NCBI GenBank assembly: GCA_004764695.1
Contig: SMSO01000014.1
Coordinates: 447,148 to 511,147 of the forward strand
Direction: 5' to 3'
DNA: 64,000 bases
Source of the DNA: Schizochytrium sp. TIO01
Taxonomy: Eukaryota; Sar; Bigyra; Thraustochytrida; Thraustochytriidae
Below the pieces are notes generated by a model. The model ran no database searches and had not been told where the DNA came from. It worked only from the letters and a program-made list of their open reading frames with translations. Made by a program: the position numbers and the translations under genes. Within the stretch, counting starts at the first letter, position 1. Every line of letters begins with the position of its first letter. Shown here one piece after another: positions 29,759 through 41,094 of this stretch.

Positions 29759-32537
29759 TTACGCTTTGTTCTCCGGGCGATTCCACTGCACTTCCTGGGT
29801 CTCCATGTTTTCATAGTAGAGTTTGCCGGTTCGACGATCGCGATGTTCGATCCACTCCGAGTTGAACAAACGGGAACCCTTCGGCAGAGGGTAGCCTGCA
29901 CTATCTAACTGAGGACCGGGATCGCTCTTAACATCTTTAAGGAGCTGTGTGATTTCCCCAATCTTCTCAATTATTCTGCGATCTTGCTTATTTGAAGGAG
30001 CAGCACTTAGGTCTGGTGGTGGTGGCGGTGGCGGTTGTGTGAGTTCACCAATTACGCCAGAGGTCGTCTCTACGCTGCGTGTTGCAGTAGAAGCTCCTGC
30101 GCTTGTCTCAACAGCAGATGGGTCAAATTCACCGAGTGCTGCAGTAAAATGACCTCCACATGCCGCGACTGTGTAGCGGTAGCCATTAACACGTCTTGTG
30201 CTCATTGGCTTTCGTACAGAAATGAAATAGCCTGATGCAAGAGCACCACGCTCGTCATTACCCCACATCAATAATCGACCATCTTGACAAAGTCCAGCAG
30301 CATGCGTTGAGCTACAGGATACTTGGACTACATTCTCACCCTCAAGCGACTCGAGCAGTCGTGGGTCTACAATGTCTTCCTGCACACCATCAAATCCAAG
30401 AGGAGAGGCTGCTGTGCCCATTGTGTAGACAGACGTATCAATGCATTCTCCATCATCATACTTTGGAGCAGTCATTGAACTGAGAACCGTGTTCCGCCCA
30501 TGCATGTCTCCAACTACTATGATGGCCATATCGTTAGAAGCAGCGATATCAAGAATTGGGCGATCATGATCATCAAACTGATGCATACGAACAGGTACGA
30601 GAGATCCTGGCTCGGGGCCAATGCGGCCCCACATGAACATCTTCATCCCATTCTCTGTCACAGCAAGAGAGAACTTGTTGCCAGCGGCTACACGATCAAT
30701 CTTGTGCCCTTCCAAGCTATCTACAAGAGTTGGGACGTAGCGATTGTCCTGATCGCCTAGTCCAAGACGTCCATGGCGGCCTTTGCCCATCGTGTAAACA
30801 CTGTCACCTTGAGCAACAACGATAGTGTGGACAATACCACACGAAAGCGTCTTGACAGGCACACCATTTGCTGTACCAATATATTCCACTAAAGCAGGTT
30901 CCCGAGACTCTTTACGCGATAAACCAAGGCCCCAACTCTCCAGATGGGCCTTCACCCCACATGTAAAGATCTCCAGCGCTGCTCACAGCTCCAGCGTGCT
31001 CTTCGCCTATACTCACGCAAACAATGTTCACCTTGCGAAGAGCAGTCACCAGAAACGGGCGATTGCTGGAAGATTTGGTCTGAATTCCAAGCGGACCAGA
31101 GCCCCAAGTAAACAGCTGTCCATCTTTCTCAGAAATAGAAGCCACACAAGACTCACCGGCAACGAGAACCCTTGATTCAGTTTTCTTTTTCAAAGTTTGC
31201 ACATGATGGGGATTGGAAGTGAGAGTATCAACAAGGCCGGATCCAATACCTAATTGAAACAAAGAGTTGTCACCCCACGTATACACACGGCGCTCGTGAG
31301 AAAGGTTTGCAGATTTTTGACTTGTAGACCTCATACTCAAGCGCTGCCAGAGACCTCCCTGCACAGATGAATCAGATCTAGCGAGATTTGTTCCTGCACT
31401 AAACTTTTTACTCAAGTGCCCTCCTCGGAGCGAATTGATTGAAGCCGACATCGGCTTAGCATTGACGTCATCTTCCTCATCACTTGAAACAATAGTCATA
31501 TCCTCATCAACACCGAAGTAGTCTTCATCATCATCTTCCTCAAGGATGCCAATATCTTCATCATCCCCACCAACAACAGATCCGTTTGTCTTGAAGCCCA
31601 GTGGTGCTCCAAGCATATCCATTTGGCTCGCAGAAAGAGAGCGAAGTTCTTTAACAGAACTCTGAAATTTACGAGCGTCGTTCATGGTGAACCCAACTTG
31701 GCGAAAGAGTACCTTCATGTCATCCTCGCTCATGCGTTTAATCTTGTCGAAATCTTTAATGCCTGAATCGAGTACCACACCAGTCGCATACTTTTCAAGA
31801 GCGTGTTCGTGTAACCAAACACCGACCTTGACAGCGCCTTCATCCTGGAATATCCCTGCTTTACGAAGCGCTGTCACATGCAAAGACCACATCCACGCAG
31901 CGCGCTCAGTAGGTGTTGGTGCTGAGAGCTGCAATGTGTGACGATATGCTGCAGGTCCAGTCTCGACAATAAATGCGTTGTTCTTCCCCCAGCCCACTGT
32001 TGCGCTAGTATGGCGAATGACGGCATCCGCAGTAATCTCAAACATGCCTTTCGGCCGCTCTGTAGGGCTCGAAGGTTTGTTCTCGTAATACGCAAGCCGG
32101 CCATTGCGAAGTACGAAGAAACGATTTTTCCAATTGCGCTGACTAGACACAGCTCTTTTGGTGAGCCAACCACGTCTGCTTTCTGATTTGCGCTCCTTGC
32201 GAGCATATCTCGCTTCATCGATGGCCTTACGAAGAGACTTTTCCCAGTGTTTCTCGTTTTCTGCAGACTCTGCACGAAGAACCAGCACGTGGGGTCTCGC
32301 CACAAGCTCGAAAGTAAAGGATTTCGAGGATCTTGACGCCCTAACTACCGAGAAAGCAGACAACTCCACTACACCAAGAGGTCTTCTGGCAAGGCCATTT
32401 TCTATGGTCGGCTTGTCTTCGTAGTATGTTAAAAGTCCATCGCTGAGGACAAAGTACCTGCGCCTCCACGATTTGACGCGCTTCCCACAGAGCTTCTGCA
32501 GAAAGCCTTCCACGTTCGTCAGCATCATTGACGCCAT
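29759..32537 (-). CDS. PH-PH-SAM-RCC1-WW multidomain protein, one frame change
   Basis: Start chosen at 32537 (MASMMLTNVEGFLQK), 30 codons inside a longer frame, because the first PH domain begins right after it. Domains: PH1 (about 10-108, SWRRRYFVLSDGLLTYYED), PH2 (about 120-225, NWKNRFFVLRNGRLAYYEN), a SAM-like domain (about 238-290, VGVWLHEHALEKYA), an acidic linker, RCC1 repeats from about 415 (YTWGDNSLFQLGIG, FTWGSGPLG, MWGEGPSGELG), and a C-terminal WW domain (EWIEHRDRRTGKLYYENMET). The frame changes at the GGGG run (CCCC at 30930-30933); with one base fewer the sequence reads GELGLGLSRKE, the standard RCC1 turn, and gives 925 residues. Likely role: membrane-recruited scaffold or exchange-factor-like regulator. 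RCC1 propellers do not always have GEF activity. Head-to-tail with another PH gene. Confidence 0.82.
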
Positions 32538-34697
32538 TTTACGAACCCAGAGCAGATCAGATAGACTCTGCTCCAAACACCCCTGCCCAGTCGTGAGCAG
32601 GTACCCAAGAGCAATTGCTGCTTGCAATGGTCCACAAGCTTTGGCGTCTATGCATCAATTCTCTCCATTTTATTTTGAAGAAAACATATACATATATTTT
32701 TTCTTTTACAATAAGAAACAACTCCCTATATGGATAAATATACTTGCAATTATTTTATTTTTATTTTATTTTATTTTGAAATAAATACATACATATAACA
32801 TATCAAGGTTAACATTTTCATGTAATTTTTGTTTTCACTTTCTTTTTTCTTTTGAAAAAAAGTAGTCGTAGTTTTTTGTTGTTTTTTTCATTTTTACTCT
32901 CCATCCAAGTTCATTGAGATCCCCAAGCTCTGGCGCCAAGAAACCACGTGAACCCATCGCTGGCTGATCCAGCTGCTGGAAGCTGTTTGTAACATGAGCT
33001 TTCTGCCCAGTGAGACCAGCTAAGTGCAAGGAGCAGTAGAAAGAAGAAGTTGCAGATCATCACGATCGACACGTCGTGTACGTCGAGCATTTTTATTTTT
33101 ATTTCCTAATTTCTCCTTTAGCTGTGCAGTCATAACTTATATCCCTTTCATTTTCTTCGTTCTCAGGACGTAGGAAATACCATTACGTGGACTTACGAAC
33201 TTGACAAAAGTTGCTTTGTTTCGTAACAACATAAAAAGAGCTTGTTTGATTCAGTATTTGTTCGCTCATTTTATTGCTTTTGCCTCGGCTCGAAGCTCTG
33301 ACGACGGCTGGCATGGGTGAAGAAATACCAATCCGCCCAGGAGTTCTTGAATGGCTCAATTTGAAGCAAGAACCTCAAGGTCATTTTCAAAGCCATCCAT
33401 CCCTTCGCCAAAGTCGCAGAGATTCTTTCCTTTTGTTTTATTTTATTATATTCATTTACTTTACAATTTTTTTTAAAAGAACCTCATGGTAGTTGCCCAT
33501 AACGCGGCAGGTGTGTACTGTGCTCAGACGTGTATAAGGCCCCTTGGGATAATATGCATTGCGAGTTAGCGTGTATCAGGCGGGGGGTACTCAGCAAGTA
33601 CTGGGAAATGGACTCGTGCAAAGAAAGCCCAAAAGAGGAAGATAGATGGACGCACGTGCGAAGAAGAAGAATCAAAATGGAAAAGAAAAAGGGCGTGAAT
33701 CAAGACCACCATGAACGCTGCAGCAGCGGGGACTGCATTGCAACACGCAAGACACAAGTGGTTCAAGAGGACATCCCGCACGCACAGGAAGAAGCTGCTC
33801 GCATACTAAAGACCATCATCTGACGCTCTCGCACGTCTTACCACCAGTTCAAGGTGAAACTTTTGAAAGGAAATATCATTGCTCCTTCAATATTTACTAT
33901 TCTATCAGATACTAGTAGCTAATTACTATTATGAAAGCACACTGGAGATGGCGCGCGTGCAGCTCCCATACTGCCATGTGCGTCGTTGGCTTCAGGCATT
34001 TATCTTTTATAAGGACTGATGACAGGGAAAGGTCACTACGCGTAGCAGCTGACAATAATCCTGGCGGTGCCAACCTACCTATGTAGGTAGTAAGTAGGTA
34101 TCAAATGGTTCGTCAGTGCAGCCTGGGGTGCTTGAGCGAACAACGGAGCTCGAAGTTAACATAAATGTGACCTTTCAGAACTGTGTCCCGTGTGTCGAGT
34201 CCGTCTTCCCCCCGTTGGGGTTAGTAGTTGAATTGTGACTCTGGAATACCTTTGGGCGCCCTAAAACCGCGCAGATAGCAAACTTCATCATGGTGAAACA
34301 ATCTATTGGCTAAAGTTGTTTTAATATATAATTATGAATAAAAAGCACGGAGGTTTACTTTTCTGTGGCCCTCAGCCGTGCTTCTGCAATACTTAGTATT
34401 AAACCATTAAAAATCGAACCCAGGAATTTTGTTTAACTTGAGTGTCTTTGCCTTTAAAAAATGGCTAAAATCTTTTGGATGAATACTTATATTGCGCAGA
34501 AACAATCAACATCGAAAGCCACCACCGCCACCGCAGAGAGGGGTATCCCTATTCGTAGAGTTTAAGATCACGGGCATTCATCTTGTCAAGCCCGAATTAC
34601 ATAATATTGCATTACCACTGTAGAGCTTTAGACATAGATAAGGACACAACGAATTATTTGTTTATATTTTTCCGTATATCAGAATTTGAACAAGATC
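32538..34697. other. Intergenic, 2.2 kb
   Basis: Nothing convincing. AT-rich runs (TTTTATTTT) occur at about 32690-32900. A short plus-strand frame beginning MGEEIPIRPGVLEWLNLK at about 33313 looks protein-like for 35 residues and then turns hydrophobic and low-complexity. A palindromic CTACCTATGTAGGTAG motif lies at about 34075-34090. Confidence 0.45.
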
Positions 34698-37439
34698 TTA
34701 TGGATAGGTGAAGGCACTTGTCACGCGCGCAGATTGAAAAGTCCAATCAAGAATCTCATGAGCCTGCCAGAAACCATCCCCAGTTGCAGCGGTGAAACCA
34801 ACCCAGGCTCGACCACTTTGCAGCTCCATTATAGCATCAAGATTCACCATCGTCACGAGCACTGGTCGATGCAAATCATCTATATAAACCTTTAAGGACC
34901 CTACAGCAAAGCTCCATGCAACATCCGTGGTCATCAAGTTTGCAACTTGAGCAGACGCTACAAAACTTGGGTTAACCAAATCTTGTTCGTCAAAGCGCGG
35001 CGAGTACTCTATTTTCACTCGATGCGATCCCTGTGTTAAATCGGTAACCTTCACTGATGAGGCAAGCTCCAGGTTATGACCTGCTGTTACGGATGACTCC
35101 TTCTCTGTAGCAAATACAGCAATGTGATTCTCGTAAGGATCACGCATCTCAGGATTGTGAAATGTGTCAAATTCGACGGCGATTGCATTAGTCATGCCAG
35201 CAAACCCCATTCCCATACCGCTTTCACCAAGTGCGTTCTCCCCATCAGTTTGGATAACAAATGCAAGGCCATCTGCCCCGCGGCTTCGACAATGAGTTGA
35301 CTCATCGTCCATAATCGTACAGGTGAGAGAAGGATTACTTATACGGAAAGTAAACTCTGTCACAAAGCCTTCGCGAACATTCATTTGCCGAGGGTACCAT
35401 GCAGCCCCAGAAGTACGCGGTCGAGATGGAGTTAAACGCAATGCTGGGCCACACGAAGGTAATGGTTTATTACCTACCCCATCACTTGTTGCTGTGGCCG
35501 CAAGATCCTCTGGCCGAGGAGGGCCGACGTAGAGTGCATCAAGGTCATCTTGATCATTGCTGGGCTCCTCCCGATCTGAAACAAAGTTTACATAATCAGG
35601 ATCAATGCCAACAGTCGAGGAGCTTGAGACACATATGATTTCACAAGTTCCGTTCAGAGAATAATCACAGCACGCAGTTGATGCATTGCAATTTTCAAGC
35701 TGCGCGTTGCCAACAAGACGCAACCCGTAATGGCCCTCGCCTCCAGAATTTCTCGATGGACCAACCATCGTACGATTGTCAGATGGCCCGTCATCCAGAG
35801 TAAGGCCTGCTGAAAACTTGCTAAACGCTACATCTTCAGCAAGAGTAGTTACAATCTCCGTCAAATTAGATGCAAGGCTCTCGACAAATCCAGTCACTAA
35901 GCCTCTTCGCCCATATAAATCTACCTCATCCCAAGTCGAGTTGCGGACATCTTCAACAAGGGCTTTTAGAGCAAAACGATAATTTCGTGAAGGTTCTAAG
36001 TTTACAACAGAAGTTGAAGTCACATTTCCAACGACGTCTTGACGAAGAATAATATATCGGTCTTCTCGATCGCTAGGCAAACGCCCAGGAACATTGTCTT
36101 TGTAATATGGGTCCCAAGGTTCAATGTATACTACAACCATATAACCTGTCACAGTCGCTGCGTCCCAATAATTCTCTGGAGCATTCCAATACAGATCAAC
36201 AGCCCGTGCACCTAAGTTGGCAATCCCTGGCGCTAATAATGGTTGTGGAGCTGGTACCACATACGAGAGATAATGTTTTATATCTGAGAGAGTTCGGTAG
36301 TCTGGTTGCCAAACTTGCACAGGGACACGGTCAATGTACTCTGTCTTATTAGTGGAAGGTAATGAGCACTCTAGTACGCGCTCGTCTTCGACCATAACTA
36401 CATTTGAACAAATTTGGCCATCGATCGTGACGGTATTCCACTCGGGATTGTTGATCCCATTGTCCTCAAGTGCGTCCACCACACTTGAATACAATGTTTC
36501 ATAGTTGCCAAAATTCTTTCCCGTTATTCGAATTCGTGTCTCTGTTGCTGAAGCTCGAGGGCAGTTGAATGTTGTTGCATATCTATATTTCTCATCTGCG
36601 GTCCCAAATGTTGAACGATACAAAAGGTGCCCGTCTGCATTGCTTGGGATCGCCTCAATCGCTACTGAGTTTGTGCCATTTGCATGGCCTCCCCGAAAAA
36701 CGTACTCGCTATCGCTGGCACGACGTGCAATTTGGGATGACGCAAAAGGTACGGGTTTCTCATCGAAATACTTATTCAAGCAGCCCTCTACTTTTTCGAT
36801 TGTCGGAGCTGTCACAATCCTGATCCAATCAATGGTAAAGGTTGAATAAGTTTCGTCAAATGTAGTTTCATCATCAACCTGGATCGGGAAAAGCCTGAAT
36901 TGGATGACAACTCCCTGGATCTTTTCATGAATTCTTGCCTTAATGATGTGATATCTGCCATCTGGGTAAACCTCTTCGTCAAACTTGACACTAACAATGC
37001 GAGCAAGACCACGACCAAAGGCCCTCGGCAATGCCTGAAAATCCTCGCTATAGCTAATGGGGTCCATGAGCCGTACGTCAACCCTTGCTCCTCGAGGTAC
37101 CTGACCATCATGTTTGATACGCATGAGTACTGTGTGCTTGTCATCCGCGTCCAGCTTGAAAATTGGCGAATCAAACCTAGGTAGTCGGTCCGAGCGAGGA
37201 ACTCTACCACGCAGTTCGCCTCCTTCAACATAAACTTGAGCTCCGATTTCTTCCCACGTTGATTGTGCCCAGCCGTCGAGATCATTCGTGAAGTCCCACG
37301 AAGCTACCACGTGATCTGGCAAACTTTGCTCTGAGTGTGCCTCCGAAGCAGGCCACGCAATCATTAACTGCATCAAAAGCACCAGCAAGCTAAGTCTGGC
37401 CTTACTTGAATTCCCCACACGCCTTGGTCTAAAATTCAT
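34698..37439 (-). CDS. Secreted multidomain protein with IPT-like, FN3 and L-type lectin domains
   Basis: 913 residues from the ATG at 37439, which starts a clear signal peptide (positive MNFRPRRVGNSSKAR, then LSLLVLLMQLMIAWPASEA). The N-terminal 40-250 is a beta-sandwich-like region (VVASWDFTNDLDGW). An IPT/TIG-like unit follows (RIRITGKNFGNYE, about 305-375), then a fibronectin type III domain (APGIANLGARAVDLYWNAPE, about 400-505), a Cys-containing linker, and a legume-type lectin fold (about 670-900) with GADGLAFVIQ, AIAVEFDTFHNPEM and NHIAVF, which include the usual Asp/Asn metal- and sugar-site residues. The lectin domain ends WVGFTAATGDGFWQAHEILD. Probably an extracellular or wall-associated adhesin. 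There is no obvious C-terminal anchor. An in-frame ATG lies upstream at 37694, but that extension would bury the signal peptide. Confidence 0.82.
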   Translation of the reverse strand: MNFRPRRVGNSSKARLSLLVLLMQLMIAWPASEAHSEQSLPDHVVASWDFTNDLDGWAQSTWEEIGAQVYVEGGELRGRVPRSDRLPRFDSPIFKLDADDKHTVLMRIKHDGQVPRGARVDVRLMDPISYSEDFQALPRAFGRGLARIVSVKFDEEVYPDGRYHIIKARIHEKIQGVVIQFRLFPIQVDDETTFDETYSTFTIDWIRIVTAPTIEKVEGCLNKYFDEKPVPFASSQIARRASDSEYVFRGGHANGTNSVAIEAIPSNADGHLLYRSTFGTADEKYRYATTFNCPRASATETRIRITGKNFGNYETLYSSVVDALEDNGINNPEWNTVTIDGQICSNVVMVEDERVLECSLPSTNKTEYIDRVPVQVWQPDYRTLSDIKHYLSYVVPAPQPLLAPGIANLGARAVDLYWNAPENYWDAATVTGYMVVVYIEPWDPYYKDNVPGRLPSDREDRYIILRQDVVGNVTSTSVVNLEPSRNYRFALKALVEDVRNSTWDEVDLYGRRGLVTGFVESLASNLTEIVTTLAEDVAFSKFSAGLTLDDGPSDNRTMVGPSRNSGGEGHYGLRLVGNAQLENCNASTACCDYSLNGTCEIICVSSSSTVGIDPDYVNFVSDREEPSNDQDDLDALYVGPPRPEDLAATATSDGVGNKPLPSCGPALRLTPSRPRTSGAAWYPRQMNVREGFVTEFTFRISNPSLTCTIMDDESTHCRSRGADGLAFVIQTDGENALGESGMGMGFAGMTNAIAVEFDTFHNPEMRDPYENHIAVFATEKESSVTAGHNLELASSVKVTDLTQGSHRVKIEYSPRFDEQDLVNPSFVASAQVANLMTTDVAWSFAVGSLKVYIDDLHRPVLVTMVNLDAIMELQSGRAWVGFTAATGDGFWQAHEILDWTFQSARVTSAFTYP

Positions 37440-38033
37440 TCCTATTTTAAGTCCAAGTGCTTGGTTCTTGTGCTTTGCTCTGTATTCCGGGGCTACCGCG
37501 AAGATCAAGTTGATCCACTCCAACAACCCCTGTGCCCACCGAGACTTGACACCAGCACATTGTGTTGCCGCAAGCGTATAGAACATCATTGGTACCCTCA
37601 TAGCAGTCCTGGCACTGCTCCTAAGCGCCAAGAGCTCGCAGATCGAGGTCCGCGGCGCCGCGTTGAGGTCCCAGTTTTGAGTTGTTTGCTCCAACGTCTT
37701 TTCTCCTGCTCGAAGACTTTCTTTATTTTTTTTTAATATTTATTATTTATAATACTAAGTAATACTCATGATCGTTTATAACCTACTTTGAAGTATTACT
37801 AAAATATTTATTTGCTTCTTATAACTCATTTAAGGCCAACATTGACAAGTTAAGAATACTTCCTACAAAGCAACAAATACAAAATTCTGGTGAATATTAA
37901 AAGGGAATACAAACTGGGGTGGCACAAATTAAGGACTCGAATACGTCAAACGGTCGCAAGGTGAAGACAAGAACTTGCGATCAAATCGTGTTTAGAGGCG
38001 GCCAGGTTCGGCCTGGAGGTCACTAAAAGGGTC
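37440..38033. other. Divergent intergenic region, 0.6 kb
   Basis: Lies between the lectin gene (minus) and the CCDC112-like gene (plus), so both promoters should be here. An AT-rich block at about 37725-37900 is the only feature. No element can be named. Confidence 0.5.
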
Positions 38034-40355
38034 ATGGACGCCATGGATGGCGGTGCTGTGCCAAGTTTGAGCGAGCTGTGTGCTCGGGCAATGCTGGAGA
38101 GCCCGGGCTTGTCGGTGGAAACAAAGCTTGCGGTGCTGGACAGGCTGAAGAACCTGAGCAAAGCGCGAAGCGATGCTTTAGAACGTGAAGTTGAAGAATG
38201 GGCACATTCCAGGATTAGATCAAAGGCATTAAAAGCTGCTCCGAAAAGAAGGCATCGCGAGCAGAAGTCGTCATCAGCCAAATCCGTAGGAGAAAGAAAC
38301 CTCGTCGATGGCAACAAAGATGCTGTAAACCTTGACCAAAATTTCACAACTAGAAGTGAAGCTAGATGGGGTGCGAAATTAGACAATCGCCAGGAATCTA
38401 AGAGCTCGCCAAATGAAGGCAATCAAAATGTTCAAAGTGCCAGACCTGAAAGAAGTAACTCAAAGGCCGCGAAAATCACACGAAAATCTCGAGGAACGCG
38501 CCCGGAAAGCGATAGGGACGAGACAGAACGTGAGAAGAAATTGCAGGATGCAGAACATGTTGATGAAGACGATGCAAGAGAAGTATTAGCACAAGCAGAT
38601 GCCCAAGCAGATCGCGAGGAAGCTTTAAAGTATAAGCTTGCCTCGGAAGCGGCAAAGCGCCGTAGGAAAGCACTTCAGGAGGTTTTTGAATGGAAACAGC
38701 GGTACACCAAGCTCGCGCACCAAGTTCAAGTGATTGACCGTGAACGCCAAGCTATTCTTCGTATGGCACGTAGCGAACTAGAAGACGAAGCAGCAGAATT
38801 GGCAAAATATGAAGTAGATCGAGAACGAAAAACGCACGAGATGGCAAGGGATATATCTAATCAACTGGATAAGGCCCGGTGGGCGGTTGGACGTATGGCT
38901 TCTACAGTTGCGGAGATGGGATCCGGAGATGCATATTTACAAGCTGTGGAGCAACAAATGGACCAAGCAGAATCACTTATATCTGGATTTAAAGTGTCTC
39001 AGCGCGAGGCCTTTGATAAACTCGTGGAAAAAGAGGCTGTTCTGACACAGGAAATTGAACATTTGGCGTCACGATTTGAGCTTGAGCAAGACCAGGACCG
39101 TGCATCAAAGAGGCTTGCTGCACAAGAGAAAAGGAAGATAACCCCAAGAGGGGACTCCAGCGTTCCGGAAAGCCGAAGTCCGCTGTCCGCAGCTTTAAGG
39201 AGTCCCCATGGACCCAAGTTAAAAAGTCGAATTGATGCAATCGATTTAGAGATTGCTGATCGAGGCGGGTCAACTGGACATTGGGACAGTCGAGACCACA
39301 CTGAATTTCTTCGTTTTGTTTCTCGTCTAAAAGTACCGGAGGCAAGTTTGGTTCAGTTCTCTCAGCACAAGGACGGGGCTAACAGCAAGGTGCAAGACAA
39401 AGGCAGTTCGAATATTACTGACAAAAGCATTAGTAGACTTATTGATAAGGCTGGACTAGAGCTCCCTGGTAAAGACGAAACAGCTGTACGAGAGCATGTG
39501 TACTGGTATGGCCACTACCTTCGCTTACTTGCAGAGAAAAAGCGTGTTGTGCGCGAGTGGAAAGCATCGAAAGGCGCGGGAAGGCTAGGTTTGGTCAACA
39601 AGGAGCAGACCAACCCAAATGCAAACAATCCAAAATCTGCCTGTCAAGGCTCTCCTCACTCTAAGACGCCAGAAGAAGTCATCGTTGAGCGGAAAGAACG
39701 TGAACGTTTGCAACGTCGAGAACGCGAAGACAAGCGTCGCGCTGTAGAGGAGTGGAAAGCAGCGCGGCGAGCGGAGAAACGAAAGGAGATTGCAGCCAAG
39801 GAAGCTGAAGAACGTGCTCTTCGAGAGCAGCGCGCAAATGAAATCCAACGACGCAGGGATGAGAAGGAACAGATTGCAATTTTTAAACTACAACGCGAGG
39901 CTGAAAGGGATCGTCAGAAGAGACTCCAAGAGTCTGCGGAACAAGACGCCCGTCAGCACGAACTGCAATTGGCAAGCCTAAGTCTAAAAGAGCGTCAAGC
40001 CCGTGACTTAGCTATTGCAACACAGCGTCGAATGATTAATAAACACAAGCGCGAGTCGGAGAATCTCGACCGTGCCTCACAAATTCAATCTCTCAAAGTG
40101 AAACCTGCAGTCCGTCCAGGCTTTGAGCAAAAGCTCAAGACGCATAGTGCTCTAACCGAAACAACAGCAGCATACAATTTAAAGAAACTTACGCCAGAAG
40201 AGCTTGGGGAGCTGCAAGAGAGGCGAGCAAGTACAAGAGCTCATGACATGGCTGTTCCAAGTTCTGCTGCAGCTGCCTTAGGTGGGCGGAGCTATGCAAT
40301 TGGTGTTAAGAATCTTGTCGGTGGGCGAGCATCTGCATCATGGCGAGCATCTTAG
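38034..40355 (+). CDS. CCDC112/CCDC148-like coiled-coil protein
   Basis: 773 residues in one exon. The N-terminal 60 residues (SLSELCARAMLESPGLSVET) form a helical block, then a polar linker, then long coiled coil from about 165 to 355. The diagnostic part is about 410-510: TGHWDSRDHTEFLRF, then LPGKDETAVREHVYWYGHYL and EKKRVVREWKASKG, which match the block conserved in CCDC112 and CCDC148 proteins (W..DH..F, LPGK..EEI..H..WY..Y, K...I..WK). A second charged coiled coil rich in ERE/RRE (about 545-690) and a basic tail follow. Family members sit at centriolar satellites or cilia, so a basal-body or flagellar role is likely here. It is longer than human CCDC112 (446). Confidence 0.75.
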   Translation: MDAMDGGAVPSLSELCARAMLESPGLSVETKLAVLDRLKNLSKARSDALEREVEEWAHSRIRSKALKAAPKRRHREQKSSSAKSVGERNLVDGNKDAVNLDQNFTTRSEARWGAKLDNRQESKSSPNEGNQNVQSARPERSNSKAAKITRKSRGTRPESDRDETEREKKLQDAEHVDEDDAREVLAQADAQADREEALKYKLASEAAKRRRKALQEVFEWKQRYTKLAHQVQVIDRERQAILRMARSELEDEAAELAKYEVDRERKTHEMARDISNQLDKARWAVGRMASTVAEMGSGDAYLQAVEQQMDQAESLISGFKVSQREAFDKLVEKEAVLTQEIEHLASRFELEQDQDRASKRLAAQEKRKITPRGDSSVPESRSPLSAALRSPHGPKLKSRIDAIDLEIADRGGSTGHWDSRDHTEFLRFVSRLKVPEASLVQFSQHKDGANSKVQDKGSSNITDKSISRLIDKAGLELPGKDETAVREHVYWYGHYLRLLAEKKRVVREWKASKGAGRLGLVNKEQTNPNANNPKSACQGSPHSKTPEEVIVERKERERLQRREREDKRRAVEEWKAARRAEKRKEIAAKEAEERALREQRANEIQRRRDEKEQIAIFKLQREAERDRQKRLQESAEQDARQHELQLASLSLKERQARDLAIATQRRMINKHKRESENLDRASQIQSLKVKPAVRPGFEQKLKTHSALTETTAAYNLKKLTPEELGELQERRASTRAHDMAVPSSAAAALGGRSYAIGVKNLVGGRASASWRAS

Positions 40356-41094
40356 AAACTCTTTGATGCTTGATATTCTAGAGGTATAGAGATCTAGTTC
40401 TTCGTCTTGGTTTCTGTTATGAAGGGGCTGGCTATCTATCATTACAAACCGCATTCTTACAAGTGAACAGGTGTCTAACCTCGTCGTCTTAGCTATTACT
40501 GTACTATATTTATTATTATTTTTCTCTCTCTTTTCCTGGGTTCAATGATCTTTCGTAAACAAGCAAAGTTTATGGACTTCAGTGCATGTCGTTCTTTCCA
40601 CCTCAACGCCTATTATTATGGTGCTACTGTTAGACTTACTTTCAAAATCTTTCATAATTTCCAACAGTAAAGGAGGGTTTCTGTTCTTATAGTCGCAACG
40701 CTCTCCTCCGCCTTCTTTCTTTAGCACCACTGTTTTGTTGATGCAGCCCTGTCTTTTGATCCGTAATAAAAAAATAAATAAAAATAGAACGTGTTGCATG
40801 ATTTCTATAAAGAGAGGTCCGTTACGAAGCTCAGTGTTGAAAATGTGTGTACTGATCATTCAAGAGTGACTAGCTGAGAGCGGAGAGGTTCTCTATTTCT
40901 TAGTATACCGAATCCGCAAAATAGGACGAGGAAGTATAGGATAGTCTTGGGCAGCTCTGCCAACTGTAAAATTATTACTGTGTGGTAGAATACATTCTAG
41001 TAGCCGCTTGCTTCAGCAGGTTTTAAAAATAAGTATCTGATAGGTGGCCAGCAAAGATCAATTGACGTTGGAAGCTTTCGCGTAAGAGGCAGCC
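40356..41094. other. Intergenic, 0.7 kb
   Basis: AT-rich, without a supported gene, RNA gene or repeat. It separates two coiled-coil genes read in the same direction. Confidence 0.5.

Noticed and set aside
30900-30935. +1 recoding at the GCG TAA stop in the RCC1 gene
   Set aside because: Shifting at the stop would give GELGPWFIA, while shifting at the upstream GGGG gives the RCC1 consensus GELGLG; the shift therefore lies at the homopolymer.
34405-34440. TTCGA-containing stretch as a tRNA T-arm on the minus strand
   Set aside because: The flanking bases do not pair into a T-stem and no D-arm or acceptor stem fits.
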